IMG/VR virus record: IMGVR_UViG_3300028813_000008
Location: 1 to 44,561 of that record
DNA length: 44,561 bases
Direction: 5' to 3' (one strand)
Source: a virus
The notes under the pieces were generated by a model. That model saw only the letters and a program-made list of their open reading frames with translations, made no database searches and was not told where the DNA came from. Of the stretch, positions 7,159 through 15,342 are shown one piece after another (the stretch's first letter is position 1; each line of letters begins with the position of its first letter). A program made the translations under genes and the position numbers.

Positions 7159-8250
7159 ATGCTCCCGCTCATCATCGGCATCGGCGCCGCAGCCCTCCTC
7201 CTCGGCCGTAAGGTCGTACGACGGACACGTCGGAATCCGCGGACGTATCGGCGGGTGAGTCGGAGGAATCCGCTAGAGGCCTATCACTTCTACTTCAGCA
7301 CCCACCCGTCACTGATCCACGGGAAGCGTATCGGGTGGACCCGTTACGGCATGAGCGCCGAGCAAGTGAAACGGCTTGGCATCGCAGCAGCGAAACATGA
7401 CTACCCGAAGGCCTGTGACTTCGCAGTGGCGAAGATCAAGAAAGGTTTACGGGCCAACCCCCTCCGCCGCGGCTCCTCCCGTGCCACCATCAGCGGCAAC
7501 ATCCGTAAGCTGATCCATGAAGGGCGCCCGCAGAAGCAGGCCATCGCCATCGCGCTGCGCACCGCTGGTGTCGCACGACGCAACCCGACCAACTGGGAGC
7601 AGCTGTTCGCCCAGGAGATGGCCCGCCAGCGCGCCGCTGGCACTGCAGCGCCCAAGCCGACCGGGTATGCAAGCGTCGCGACGATGCCGAACCCCGGGAA
7701 AATAGGGAATCGAATCGTCGCGCGTCACATGATCATGACGCAGGGGCGTGATAAATCTCTGCGCGAAGCGATTGATAAGCAACTCATGTATTCCCCTGGA
7801 TCCAGGGAGCGTAAGAACTGGGCAGAGATTGCCCGTATCCTCGCGGGCAAGACCAATCCACCCCGCCGCAAGGGCAAGCGCAAGGTCCGCCGCTCAAAGA
7901 TCTCGGTGAGTCAGGCTGCGGCGCGGCTGATGCAGTGGCGGTGGCATCACAACCCGGGAGGCAGCGATCTGGTGCCCTGGATTGTCGAGACCACCGAGAT
8001 GCGCGGCTTCTCCCACGGCAAGCCCAACATCCGCACCGAGAAGAGCGCCTTCCGCGGTAAGAGCCACACCGCCAAGGCTCTCGCTGCTTGGGTGCTGCGC
8101 TACAACCAGTCCTTCACCTCGGGCGGGGTCAACAGTCACGCTTCCAAGGCCTTCGGCTACGAGCCCTACGCCTTCAAGGCCAAGCTGATCAACCAGCGCA
8201 ATGGGCGAGTCGCCGCGACCTACAGCGCTCCGAAGTTCCAGGTGCTCTGA
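7159..8250 (+). CDS. Membrane-anchored RRNP protein with DUF6496-like motif
   Basis: The chosen ATG gives 363 residues that begin with a transmembrane helix (LPLIIGIGAAALLLG) followed at once by RRTRRNPRTYRRVSRRNP. The middle carries ARRNPTNW, ATISGNIRKLIHEGRPQKQ and AIAIALRTAGV; the latter two resemble the short DUF6496-type phage motif. Further on are KTNPPRRKGKRKVRR and WHHNPGG. An upstream TTG at 7126 would add 11 residues without a better ribosome site. The layout suggests repeated small domains strung on basic NP linkers. A structural role is inferred from position. Confidence 0.55.
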   Translation: MLPLIIGIGAAALLLGRKVVRRTRRNPRTYRRVSRRNPLEAYHFYFSTHPSLIHGKRIGWTRYGMSAEQVKRLGIAAAKHDYPKACDFAVAKIKKGLRANPLRRGSSRATISGNIRKLIHEGRPQKQAIAIALRTAGVARRNPTNWEQLFAQEMARQRAAGTAAPKPTGYASVATMPNPGKIGNRIVARHMIMTQGRDKSLREAIDKQLMYSPGSRERKNWAEIARILAGKTNPPRRKGKRKVRRSKISVSQAAARLMQWRWHHNPGGSDLVPWIVETTEMRGFSHGKPNIRTEKSAFRGKSHTAKALAAWVLRYNQSFTSGGVNSHASKAFGYEPYAFKAKLINQRNGRVAATYSAPKFQVL

Positions 8251-8253
8251 CCC

Positions 8254-11200
8254 ATGCGCTCCGCCACCCCCTCCCTCGCCGACGGCGACATCAACGCCGA
8301 CTACAGCGTCCTGCCGGAGAACGGCAACGACGCGGTCGACGCGACCGTCCAGAAGATGGTCGAGATGGCGGCCGGCAAGTGGGGCCGCGAGAGTCCCAAG
8401 ATCCGCGCTGCGGCGATCAACATCGTGCGGGGTCTGGATCCGATCACTGGCGAACGATTCGCGCCTCAGGTCGCCAGCAAGGACTACTACGGGATGCTCG
8501 AGCAGATCCACAACTGGGTCCGCGACAACATCATGTATGTCAAGGACGTAGTGGGTCAGGAAACCCTGAGTTATCCCGAAGAAACGCTCTTCAACTCCCG
8601 TGCAGAGGACTGTGATGGGCAAGTGATTCTGGAGATGGCCCTCCTCGGCTCGATCGGCTTGCAGAGCTATCCCGTCATCGTCGGGATGTTCCCGGGCCAC
8701 TACTCACACGTCTACATGTATGCCGAGGTGCCCCCGGGGCGCCATCGCAACGCCGACACCACCTGGGCCGCCGATCCCATCATGAAGGACTGGCCGCTTG
8801 GCAGGGAGGCCCCGGCTGATAGGGTCAAGGCTAAGAAGGTCTACTCGAACCTCGCAGGATTTAACATGCCACTCAACGGATATGCTTCTTCCGACGCGGC
8901 GTTCTCTCCCCAGGACGAGCTCGAGGCCACGCAAGTCGGCACCGTGCTCGCCACCCGCCTGACCGACTCCGGGGGTGCTGGGCAGATCGTCAATGCGAAC
9001 CGCCTGACCCAGTGGGGCGATGAGCTGGACGACATGTTCAATGCCGAAGCGACCGTCAATCCGATGCAGGCCGCGCCTGCCAGCCTGCTCTACGCCCGCG
9101 GCCCGGTGGTCGCCCGTGCAGCACGCGAGCAGACCTCCTACCTCAGCGAAGCCCCGCTCGGCGGGGGACGCAACCGGCCCGGGATGCGCCGTGGCCCCCT
9201 GATCATCACGGTCAAGGACAAGGCAGTCGGCGATTCGGTCACCAAGCCCAAGGCTCCGACCGTCAACGGCCTGATGGGCCTGGCAGACTACCTCGGTGAG
9301 CTCGCCCCGATCGCCAAGGTGGTCGGCAAGCGCATGAGCGTGAACGGCAAGCGCGACGCGCTCCATGCCACAGCGGCGGCAGCCCACCTCGCCAAGAACC
9401 AGGCCAAGAAGGCGACCAACCGGGTGGTCAAGCTGCAGCGCGACGGGTTCATGCCCGGCTTCGGCGCCGACATGCAGCCGGACAAGACGCTCGATGTCGC
9501 CATGCAGATCGAGAAGCTGGCCCACCAGGTCTCGGCCCAGGCCGATCAGATCGCCCAGCTCGCCGCCGGCAGCAGCCCACTCCGCCAGCAGGCCCTGAGT
9601 GTCGATCTCGGGGCGATGGACTACATGAACGAGCATGCCGCGGTGTCGGACCTGCTCGACAACATGCAGCTCCCCAACGTGCCGACCAAGGACATGGCCA
9701 AGCTCAAGTCCGTCGCCCTGGTCAACTGCATCCAGGATCCGGACGTCAAGCAGCTCGCCGTCGATCTCGCCCAGACCGATCTGCCGACCGCACCTGGTGC
9801 ACGCGTCAAGACCCGGCTGCCCGAGGGCGCCATCGTGCGTGACCAGATGGGCAAGGTCATCCAGAATGGCGGGGGTGATGATAGCCTGGCCGGCCTGGGC
9901 GAACTCACCCGCAAGCGCCGCATCAAGCGCGCCCTGGCCGAGTTCAACGAGAGCACCGACACCAGCGCCATCGCCAACGCCCTGCGCGCCTCGGCGAATG
10001 GCCTGGCGGGCTACGCGAATGAACCGGGCCTCGGGCGTTCCCTGAGCCAGGCCATCAGCGGCGTGGCCAAGTCCGTGGTCGCCAGCATCACGGTCCCCGT
10101 CAAAGCTGCGGTCGCGACCGTGGTCGACCCGATCAAGCTCGCCCAGACCGTCGCCACCGGCGGCTCGGTGAAGGCGGCGCTCACGAGTGACGTCCAGAAC
10201 GTCACCAACCCGATGAACCAGGCGCTCAAGCAGATCGTCACCAGCACCCAGAAGGCTCCCTCGACCCCGGCGACCCCGGCGACCCAGTATGAAGACGCCA
10301 ACGGCAATATCATCAGCGCTGGGTTGTACAACAGCCTGATGTTGAACCCGTCGACCCCTGAGAGTTGCTTCGACGCGAACGGCAGCGCCCTGAACACGAC
10401 CGGCTGCGTCTACGCGCCGGGCACCCCGGGCGCGACCGTGACCCAGACCACCGGCGCGTCGACCCTGTCCCAGTTCCCCGGCGGGACCTGCTTCAGCGCA
10501 TCCGGTGCCTCGACCGGTGCGACCGGATGCTTCAGCCCGTCGACCGGTGCGGCCTGCTGGACCTTCACCAGCGCCACGACCGCCCCGACCGCGACCAACG
10601 CGGCCCCGGACTGCCCGATGGCTCCGGTGTCTGGATACAACCCCCAGGTCATGGGCCCCTATGCCAGCGGCCCGGGCGCTCAATGCTTCAACGTGACCAC
10701 GGGTCAGCCGACCGGTGTGCCGGGATGCACGAGCCCCTCGACCGGTGTGGCGTGCTACGCCTGGCAGGGCCCGTCCGCCCCGCCGGTCGCGACCAATGCC
10801 GCGCCTGACTGCGCCGGGGCGACGTACAATCCGTACGCTGCCCAGCAGCCGTACTATCCGCCCGGCGGCGGTGCGTCACCGTACGACCAGTCCACGCCCG
10901 ATGGCACCAACTACGACCCGAATACGGGTGAGAGCCTGACCTCGACCCCGGACTACTCCAACCAGGGTCCCCCGGACGACAGCGGCTTCGGGCCCGACCA
11001 GATGGGCCCGGCGTCCTATGCGGACAACAGTCAGCAGGACGAGAACACCGTGGCGGTCTCGGCCAGCGGTGGCGGCGGGTTCGACCCCTCGGGCAACTCG
11101 GGCATCACCGCCGGCGGCCAGTCTGACAGCGGTGATGATGGCTCGGATGATGGCGGCTCGGATGATGGCGGCTCGGATGATGGCGGCACTGATGATGGCT

Positions 11201-11580
11201 CGGGCGATGCGACCGATGTGTCCCAGTACAACGCCCCGTCCCAGGCCCCGAAGCACAAGAAGCACAAGTATTACAACATGGACACCGACTCGGGCGGTGA
11301 CAACTCGGACACCAGCGACAGCGGCGAGGCCTCCGACGATGACAGTGACCTCGACACCGGGATCAACGGCGACGTGGCCACGGGGGACATGTACCCCGAG
11401 GACGATCTCAACGAGGATGGGGGCGCCGGCTACGGCCGGGGCACCGCCCTGACCCCGTCGATCGAAGGCCTCGGGGCCTTCTCCGCCTCCAGCCTGGTCA
11501 AGCCGGCACTCGCGATCGGCCTGGGCATCATCCTGTGGAAGACCGTCGGTAAGAAGCTCTTCAAGCGGAAGCGTGCCTGA
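8254..11580 (+). CDS. 1,108-residue transglutaminase-fold virion protein with acidic and Cys-rich repeats
   Basis: Residues 80-190 form a transglutaminase/papain-like core: C120 in AEDCDGQ, H152 in YSHVYMYAEV and D174 in WAADPIM make the expected Cys-His-Asp triad. The core may act as a peptidase, a cross-linker or only a scaffold. MPGFG follows at residue 400, LAGLG at 545 and IEGLG at 1070. Around 700-860 are Cys-rich modules (CF, TGxxGC, SPSTG, AC, TNAAPDC), then an Asp/Gly/Ser-rich region with DDGGS repeats, a Lys/His patch, and a last transmembrane helix ending KKLFKRKRA. The long antisense frame here is a codon-bias shadow. Size, repeats and anchor suit a spike or vertex protein, or a maturation enzyme. 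Confidence 0.65.
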   Translation: MRSATPSLADGDINADYSVLPENGNDAVDATVQKMVEMAAGKWGRESPKIRAAAINIVRGLDPITGERFAPQVASKDYYGMLEQIHNWVRDNIMYVKDVVGQETLSYPEETLFNSRAEDCDGQVILEMALLGSIGLQSYPVIVGMFPGHYSHVYMYAEVPPGRHRNADTTWAADPIMKDWPLGREAPADRVKAKKVYSNLAGFNMPLNGYASSDAAFSPQDELEATQVGTVLATRLTDSGGAGQIVNANRLTQWGDELDDMFNAEATVNPMQAAPASLLYARGPVVARAAREQTSYLSEAPLGGGRNRPGMRRGPLIITVKDKAVGDSVTKPKAPTVNGLMGLADYLGELAPIAKVVGKRMSVNGKRDALHATAAAAHLAKNQAKKATNRVVKLQRDGFMPGFGADMQPDKTLDVAMQIEKLAHQVSAQADQIAQLAAGSSPLRQQALSVDLGAMDYMNEHAAVSDLLDNMQLPNVPTKDMAKLKSVALVNCIQDPDVKQLAVDLAQTDLPTAPGARVKTRLPEGAIVRDQMGKVIQNGGGDDSLAGLGELTRKRRIKRALAEFNESTDTSAIANALRASANGLAGYANEPGLGRSLSQAISGVAKSVVASITVPVKAAVATVVDPIKLAQTVATGGSVKAALTSDVQNVTNPMNQALKQIVTSTQKAPSTPATPATQYEDANGNIISAGLYNSLMLNPSTPESCFDANGSALNTTGCVYAPGTPGATVTQTTGASTLSQFPGGTCFSASGASTGATGCFSPSTGAACWTFTSATTAPTATNAAPDCPMAPVSGYNPQVMGPYASGPGAQCFNVTTGQPTGVPGCTSPSTGVACYAWQGPSAPPVATNAAPDCAGATYNPYAAQQPYYPPGGGASPYDQSTPDGTNYDPNTGESLTSTPDYSNQGPPDDSGFGPDQMGPASYADNSQQDENTVAVSASGGGGFDPSGNSGITAGGQSDSGDDGSDDGGSDDGGSDDGGTDDGSGDATDVSQYNAPSQAPKHKKHKYYNMDTDSGGDNSDTSDSGEASDDDSDLDTGINGDVATGDMYPEDDLNEDGGAGYGRGTALTPSIEGLGAFSASSLVKPALAIGLGIILWKTVGKKLFKRKRA
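11145..11205 (+). repeat. 18-bp tandem repeat coding DDGGS units
   Basis: The unit is GATGATGGCGGCTCG with small variations, repeated about four times. It codes for DDGGSDDGGS-like acidic flexible sequence in the large transglutaminase-fold protein. Such a tract can change length by slippage, and could bind calcium. Confidence 0.7.
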
Positions 11581-11582
11581 TC

Positions 11583-12458
11583 ATGCCCCTCCCCCGCCCC
11601 TTCGTCGACAATTCCTATCGGACTGAGAGCGTCGATCTCCAGCCGTTCGGGAACACCGTGTCGATCGAGACGGGCTCGGACAACCCGTTCGAAGACGACC
11701 AGGGCATCGAGGTCGTAACCCAGCAGAGCGGGGGGATGGCGGGGCCTGATCCACGGATGCGCTCGCGCAAGACCCTGGTCCGGGGAACACGCGTCACCGC
11801 GCATCCCGCCGGTGTGTCCCGTACGTACCACACCCGCAGCCAGGCCAATCGCCAGGGCTTCATGCCCGGGATGGCGGGGTTCGCCGGTCTGGGTATCGAC
11901 ATGCCGACTGATGACAGCGGTAGCGGCGGCGATGCCACCCCGGCCGATGCCACCGACTTCAACGCCCTGACCACCGACCAGGATGCCTCCCTGTTCGCCC
12001 AGCCGGCACCCCAGAACCAGAACCTCTTCGCGATGCCTGCGCCGGGCCAGCCGGGCAGCGGCCTGCCCGCACCGAGCGCCGCAGCCACGCCTGCAGCTGC
12101 CCCTGCCGCCGCGCCTGCCGCTCCTGCAGCAGGTGGCGGGGGTGCAAAGGCTGCCAGTGGTGCGGCCACCGCCCTCACAGCGTTGACCGCCCTGACCCAG
12201 GCTGCCGGCCAGACCGGGACCGCGGTGCTCGCTGCCCAGACCAAGGCGGCCCAGGCGAAAGCAGCCCAGAGCAAGCTCCCAGCCGCAGCCAGCGCGCTCG
12301 GCAAGCAGGTCGAAACCTACTGGCCCTACATCGCTGGCGGTGTGGGCCTGGTGCTGGTGCTCGGCCTCGTCTTCGGTGGTGGCTCCCGCTCGACCACCGT
12401 CATCGCCGCGCCTGCAGCTGCTCCCGCCAAGACCAATCCCCGCAAACGCCGTCGCTGA
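11583..12458 (+). CDS. Virion membrane protein, first of a duplicated pair
   Basis: The 291 residues start with a conserved head shared with the next gene: FVDNSYRTESVDLQPFGNTV and TGSDNPFEDDQ. GFMPGMAGFAGLG follows (M94 and F100), then an Ala/Pro-rich linker, a Gln/Ala helix, a transmembrane helix (YIAGGVGLVLVLGLVFGGG) and the basic C-terminal tag TNPRKRRR. It starts 2 bp after the giant gene. The pair probably arose by tandem duplication; here the linker is longer. No family is recognised. Confidence 0.55.
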   Translation: MPLPRPFVDNSYRTESVDLQPFGNTVSIETGSDNPFEDDQGIEVVTQQSGGMAGPDPRMRSRKTLVRGTRVTAHPAGVSRTYHTRSQANRQGFMPGMAGFAGLGIDMPTDDSGSGGDATPADATDFNALTTDQDASLFAQPAPQNQNLFAMPAPGQPGSGLPAPSAAATPAAAPAAAPAAPAAGGGGAKAASGAATALTALTALTQAAGQTGTAVLAAQTKAAQAKAAQSKLPAAASALGKQVETYWPYIAGGVGLVLVLGLVFGGGSRSTTVIAAPAAAPAKTNPRKRRR

Positions 12459-12467
12459 GAGATACCC

Positions 12468-13160
12468 ATGCCACTCCCCAAAGCATTCGTCGATAGCTCC
12501 TACCGCACCGAGCCCGTCGATCTGCAGCCCTTCGGCAACACGGTCTCGATCGAGACCGGCTCGGACAACCCGTTCGAGGATGACCAGGACGTGGAGATCT
12601 TCTCCCAGCAGAGCGGCGGGATGGCCGGGCCCGATCCGCGCATGCGTTCCAAGAAGACCCTGATCAAGGGCACCAAGGTCACGACCCACCAGGCTGGTGT
12701 GGCGCGCACCTACAAGACCCGCAGCCAGGCCAATCGCCAGGGCTTCATGCCCGGGATGGCGGGGTTCGCCGGTCTGGGTGCTGATCCGGCGCCAGGCCTG
12801 GACCAGGACGAGGGCAATCCGCCCGGCTACGTGCCGCCGGCTGGCCAAGCGGCCCCTGCATCCCCTGCTGCCCCTGCTGCCCCGCCCACCGGCGCCTGGG
12901 CCGCCCTGACGAGCCTGTTCTCCGCGGTTCCCGCCGGCGTCACCGCCTATGAGACCGCCAAGAGCAACGCTCCCAAGCCCCCAGGCATGCCGCCTGCGGG
13001 CATGCCCCCGGCCCCCGGCAAGAGCACCAGCATCACCAAGATGCTGCCCTGGATCCTGGGCGGTGTTGGCGTGCTGGTCGTCGGCGGCCTCCTGGCCGGC
13101 CGCAGCAAGCCGGCAACCGTGGTCGCCACCAATCCCCGCCGCCGGCGCCATCGCCGCTAA
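12468..13160 (+). CDS. Virion membrane protein, second of a duplicated pair
   Basis: The 230 residues closely match the upstream gene over the first 105 (FVDSSYRTEPVDLQPFGNTV, then TGSDNPFEDDQ, then GFMPGMAGFAGLG with F100 at the same residue). They then diverge into a shorter Pro/Ala linker, a transmembrane helix (MLPWILGGVGVLVVGGLLAG) and the tag TNPRRRRHRR. The conserved head points outward from the membrane anchor. Keeping two divergent copies suggests that both are used, perhaps at different positions in the shell. Confidence 0.55.
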   Translation: MPLPKAFVDSSYRTEPVDLQPFGNTVSIETGSDNPFEDDQDVEIFSQQSGGMAGPDPRMRSKKTLIKGTKVTTHQAGVARTYKTRSQANRQGFMPGMAGFAGLGADPAPGLDQDEGNPPGYVPPAGQAAPASPAAPAAPPTGAWAALTSLFSAVPAGVTAYETAKSNAPKPPGMPPAGMPPAPGKSTSITKMLPWILGGVGVLVVGGLLAGRSKPATVVATNPRRRRHRR

Positions 13161-13200
13161 CCCCACCAGACCTCTGCCCCTCTCCTGAAGGAACCGACCC

Positions 13201-13662
13201 ATGCAACGTGACATGTCCTACGAGCTCGACTCGGTGTTCTCTGGCCGAGGCGCTGGTGAGCTGGTGCAGGTCCAGCAGCCCCGCACCCGCATGAGCCGGA
13301 CTCCCGGCCTGCAGCAGACCACCCGGTCCTCGGTGACCAAGATCAGCGCGCCGCTGGATCACAAGCTGTCCACGAGCCATCCCCACAACATCACGGCCCA
13401 CAACACCAAGAGCCTGGCTCATGGTCTCGGCAAGCCGTTGAACGCCCGGTTCTATACCGAGCCGAGCGACCTGGCAGGCATCGAGGATCTCGCCTGCGAT
13501 GATGGGGACATGGGGATGGGGATGGGGGCCTATGATGACGATGACATGCCCTTCGGCGACCTGACCCTCCCGTTCATTGGCCCGGTCAGCAAGACCGGCG
13601 TCGCCATCGCCCTGATCTCCGGCTTCATCGCGTGGAAGCTGTTCAAGCCCAAGCGCGCATGA
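13201..13662 (+). CDS. Small virion membrane protein candidate
   Basis: The 153 residues have a basic, Thr/His-rich N-terminal half, an acidic Met/Gly stretch (DGDMGMGMGAYDDDDMPFGD) and a C-terminal helix (TGVAIALISGFIAWKLF) ending KPKRA. A clear GAAGGA ribosome site sits before the ATG. DLAGIEDLA is a near match to the GLG motifs of the neighbours. The stop overlaps the next start (ATGA). No family is recognised. Confidence 0.5.
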   Translation: MQRDMSYELDSVFSGRGAGELVQVQQPRTRMSRTPGLQQTTRSSVTKISAPLDHKLSTSHPHNITAHNTKSLAHGLGKPLNARFYTEPSDLAGIEDLACDDGDMGMGMGAYDDDDMPFGDLTLPFIGPVSKTGVAIALISGFIAWKLFKPKRA

Positions 13663-14147
13663 AAGCGATCCTGGGCATCGGCCGGCTGCTCGCACTGCAC
13701 CTGGTCGATCCCACCACCGGTCGAACCACCACACGAAAGACCCCTGGCACATGGCTCGGATGGGACACCACGACGCGGCAATTCCTGCTCTGCAAGCCCA
13801 AGGGGCGCAGCCGGGCACCGTTACCGTCACGCGTCGTGCGGGCACATCGGCGATTCCACGCCCACGATCCGGCCTCTGGTGGGCGCCTGGTGGAGGTGCC
13901 GACACCGATCGGACGGCGCCAGCAGATCGCGCTGATCAAGGCCCTGGACTACTTCGTGCCCAAGCAAGTGATCAGCCCCGACAAGAATCCGTTCGGGTGG
14001 ACACACGCCTTTGGGGACACCGGCCACAAGGGCGGAACCTATACCGCGAAGGTGATGCCGGCGCTGGTCAGGGACTCGCGCGGTAACCTCTTCATCAAGC
14101 GGCGGAAGGGTAACATCTTCACCGTCGACACCTGGCTCCGAGGATAG
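13659..14147 (+). CDS. Unknown protein coupled to virion genes
   Basis: The 162 residues start at the ATG overlapping the previous stop. The sequence is beta-prone with many Arg/Lys (KPKGRSRAPLPSRVVRAHRR) and no transmembrane segment. It ends GNIFTVDTWLRG. No family is recognised. Translational coupling on one side and a virion membrane gene on the other suggest a minor structural or assembly protein. Confidence 0.45.
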   Translation: MKAILGIGRLLALHLVDPTTGRTTTRKTPGTWLGWDTTTRQFLLCKPKGRSRAPLPSRVVRAHRRFHAHDPASGGRLVEVPTPIGRRQQIALIKALDYFVPKQVISPDKNPFGWTHAFGDTGHKGGTYTAKVMPALVRDSRGNLFIKRRKGNIFTVDTWLRG

Positions 14148-14153
14148 AACACC

Positions 14154-14714
14154 ATGGCCGCCCTCCCCTTCAAACTCAAGATGAACGCCAAGACGCTCGG
14201 CATCGGCGCCGGTGCCCTGGTCGGCCTGTTCCTGGTCTACAAGCTCGCCTTCCACAAGAGCAAGAAGGCGGCCGAGGATACCAGCACCTCCGGTGATGCC
14301 GCGGCCCTCGCCCAGATCCAAGCCCAGCTGAACCAGCAGGGCCAGACGCTCGCTGCGGCCACGGCGGCACCTGCAGCCCCAGCCTACGGCACCCCCGGAT
14401 ATGGGTTGCCCTACACCCCGGCGTATGCCGCTCCCACCTACGGCACCCCGGGCTATGTGGCCCCCTATGCGGCCCCGGGCACCACCCAGGCCTCAGGACC
14501 TCCTGCTACCCCGCCGGTCGGGGGGTACCAGTGGATCTGGAACGGCGCCGCCTGGACCCAGACCCCGGCCGCCACCCCGGTCGGGATGCACTGGCAGCAG
14601 CTGGGATCGACCTTCCAACTCGCCCCGAACGCTTCGAGCGTGGCCTACATCGATCGCCGGCCGGCGAGCCCGGCCTCGATCATCCCGACCACGGTGCTCA
14701 CGCCGCCGAACTAG
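14154..14714 (+). CDS. Virion protein with N-terminal anchor and Pro/Tyr repeats
   Basis: The 186 residues have a basic tip (LPFKLKMNAK), a transmembrane helix (TLGIGAGALVGLFLVYKLAF) and a Lys patch. A Gln-rich helix is followed by repeats of the YGTPGY and YAAP type, then a Trp-containing C-terminal domain (GGYQWIWNGAAWTQ). The anchor is N-terminal here, opposite to most neighbours. The Pro/Tyr repeats would make an extended arm. The gene is convergent with the capsid-like gene and overlaps its stop by 4 bp. Confidence 0.5.
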   Translation: MAALPFKLKMNAKTLGIGAGALVGLFLVYKLAFHKSKKAAEDTSTSGDAAALAQIQAQLNQQGQTLAAATAAPAAPAYGTPGYGLPYTPAYAAPTYGTPGYVAPYAAPGTTQASGPPATPPVGGYQWIWNGAAWTQTPAATPVGMHWQQLGSTFQLAPNASSVAYIDRRPASPASIIPTTVLTPPN

Positions 14715-15317
14715 CAGATCTCCCGGTAGAGCATGCCGTCGAGCTGGACGCGCACGTCCACGTGGCGGTCCCTCCAGTCGATGTCGCCGGTGTTGAGGAC
14801 CAAGCTGAAGTGTTGAACGGGCGGGATATACAGGCTGGGAGTGATACCCAGGTGCTTGAGCCGAATCGGCGGCAACCCTGGCGCAGCAGCGGCGTCCTTC
14901 TCCACGTCGTCATCCCGCTCCATGTTCATGAGCGGCAGGTTGAAATAGAGCTTCTCACCGATCTGAAAGTAGAAAGACGCCTTCGAGATATCGACGACCT
15001 TGGAGAGCGAGATCCGGATCCCGTCGAGGAGAAATCGTTTCGGCCAGGTGAATTGCCCGGCCGTGCGCATGTTGGTGTAGGCTTCAGACCGGCCGTTCGG
15101 ATTATGGAAGAAGCAGATGGTGCTGTGGGCCGCCCACGGCTGGGTGTCATAGATCGAGCGTCGCCCTTTCTCGAGGCGGACCCCTCCCTTGCGGTGGTCC
15201 TTGACATGGACGTACTCAACCGGGACTTCGACGAGCCAGGGGGCCCCCGTCCTTCTCTCCTTCATATACCTGGACGATCGAGCCTCTGCCCGGGTCTTCG
15301 AAGATCTTTTCAGCCAT
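14711..15317 (-). CDS. Capsid-like beta-rich paralog 1, probably frameshifted near its start
   Basis: The core matches the paralogs ending at 15,343 and 18,055: VRLEKGRRSIYDTQPW, then TNMRTAGQFTWPKRF, SLYIPPVQHFSLVLNTG and VRVQLDGMLYREI. The predominantly beta pattern of about 190 residues is compatible with a single jelly-roll capsid protein; that is inference. The best ribosome site (AAGGAG) precedes the ATG at 15,317, but that frame stops at 15,216. The core frame has no such site; its first ATG is at 15,265. One surplus base, perhaps in the GGGGGCCCCC run at 15,239-15,248, would join the two. It may be a sequencing error, a decaying copy or a programmed shift. Confidence 0.5.
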
Positions 15318-15342
15318 GATGAATCTCCTTGTGGTGGTAGAG

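Noticed and set aside
8704-10683. Long leftward open frame (659 codons) opposite the transglutaminase-fold gene
   Set aside because: The protein is low-complexity Gly/Arg/Val, with no ribosome site; it mirrors the codon bias of the real gene on the other strand.
11430-13214. Leftward open frame of 594 codons opposite the duplicated virion genes
   Set aside because: It repeats the same out-of-frame sequence twice because the real genes are duplicated; no motif or start signal.
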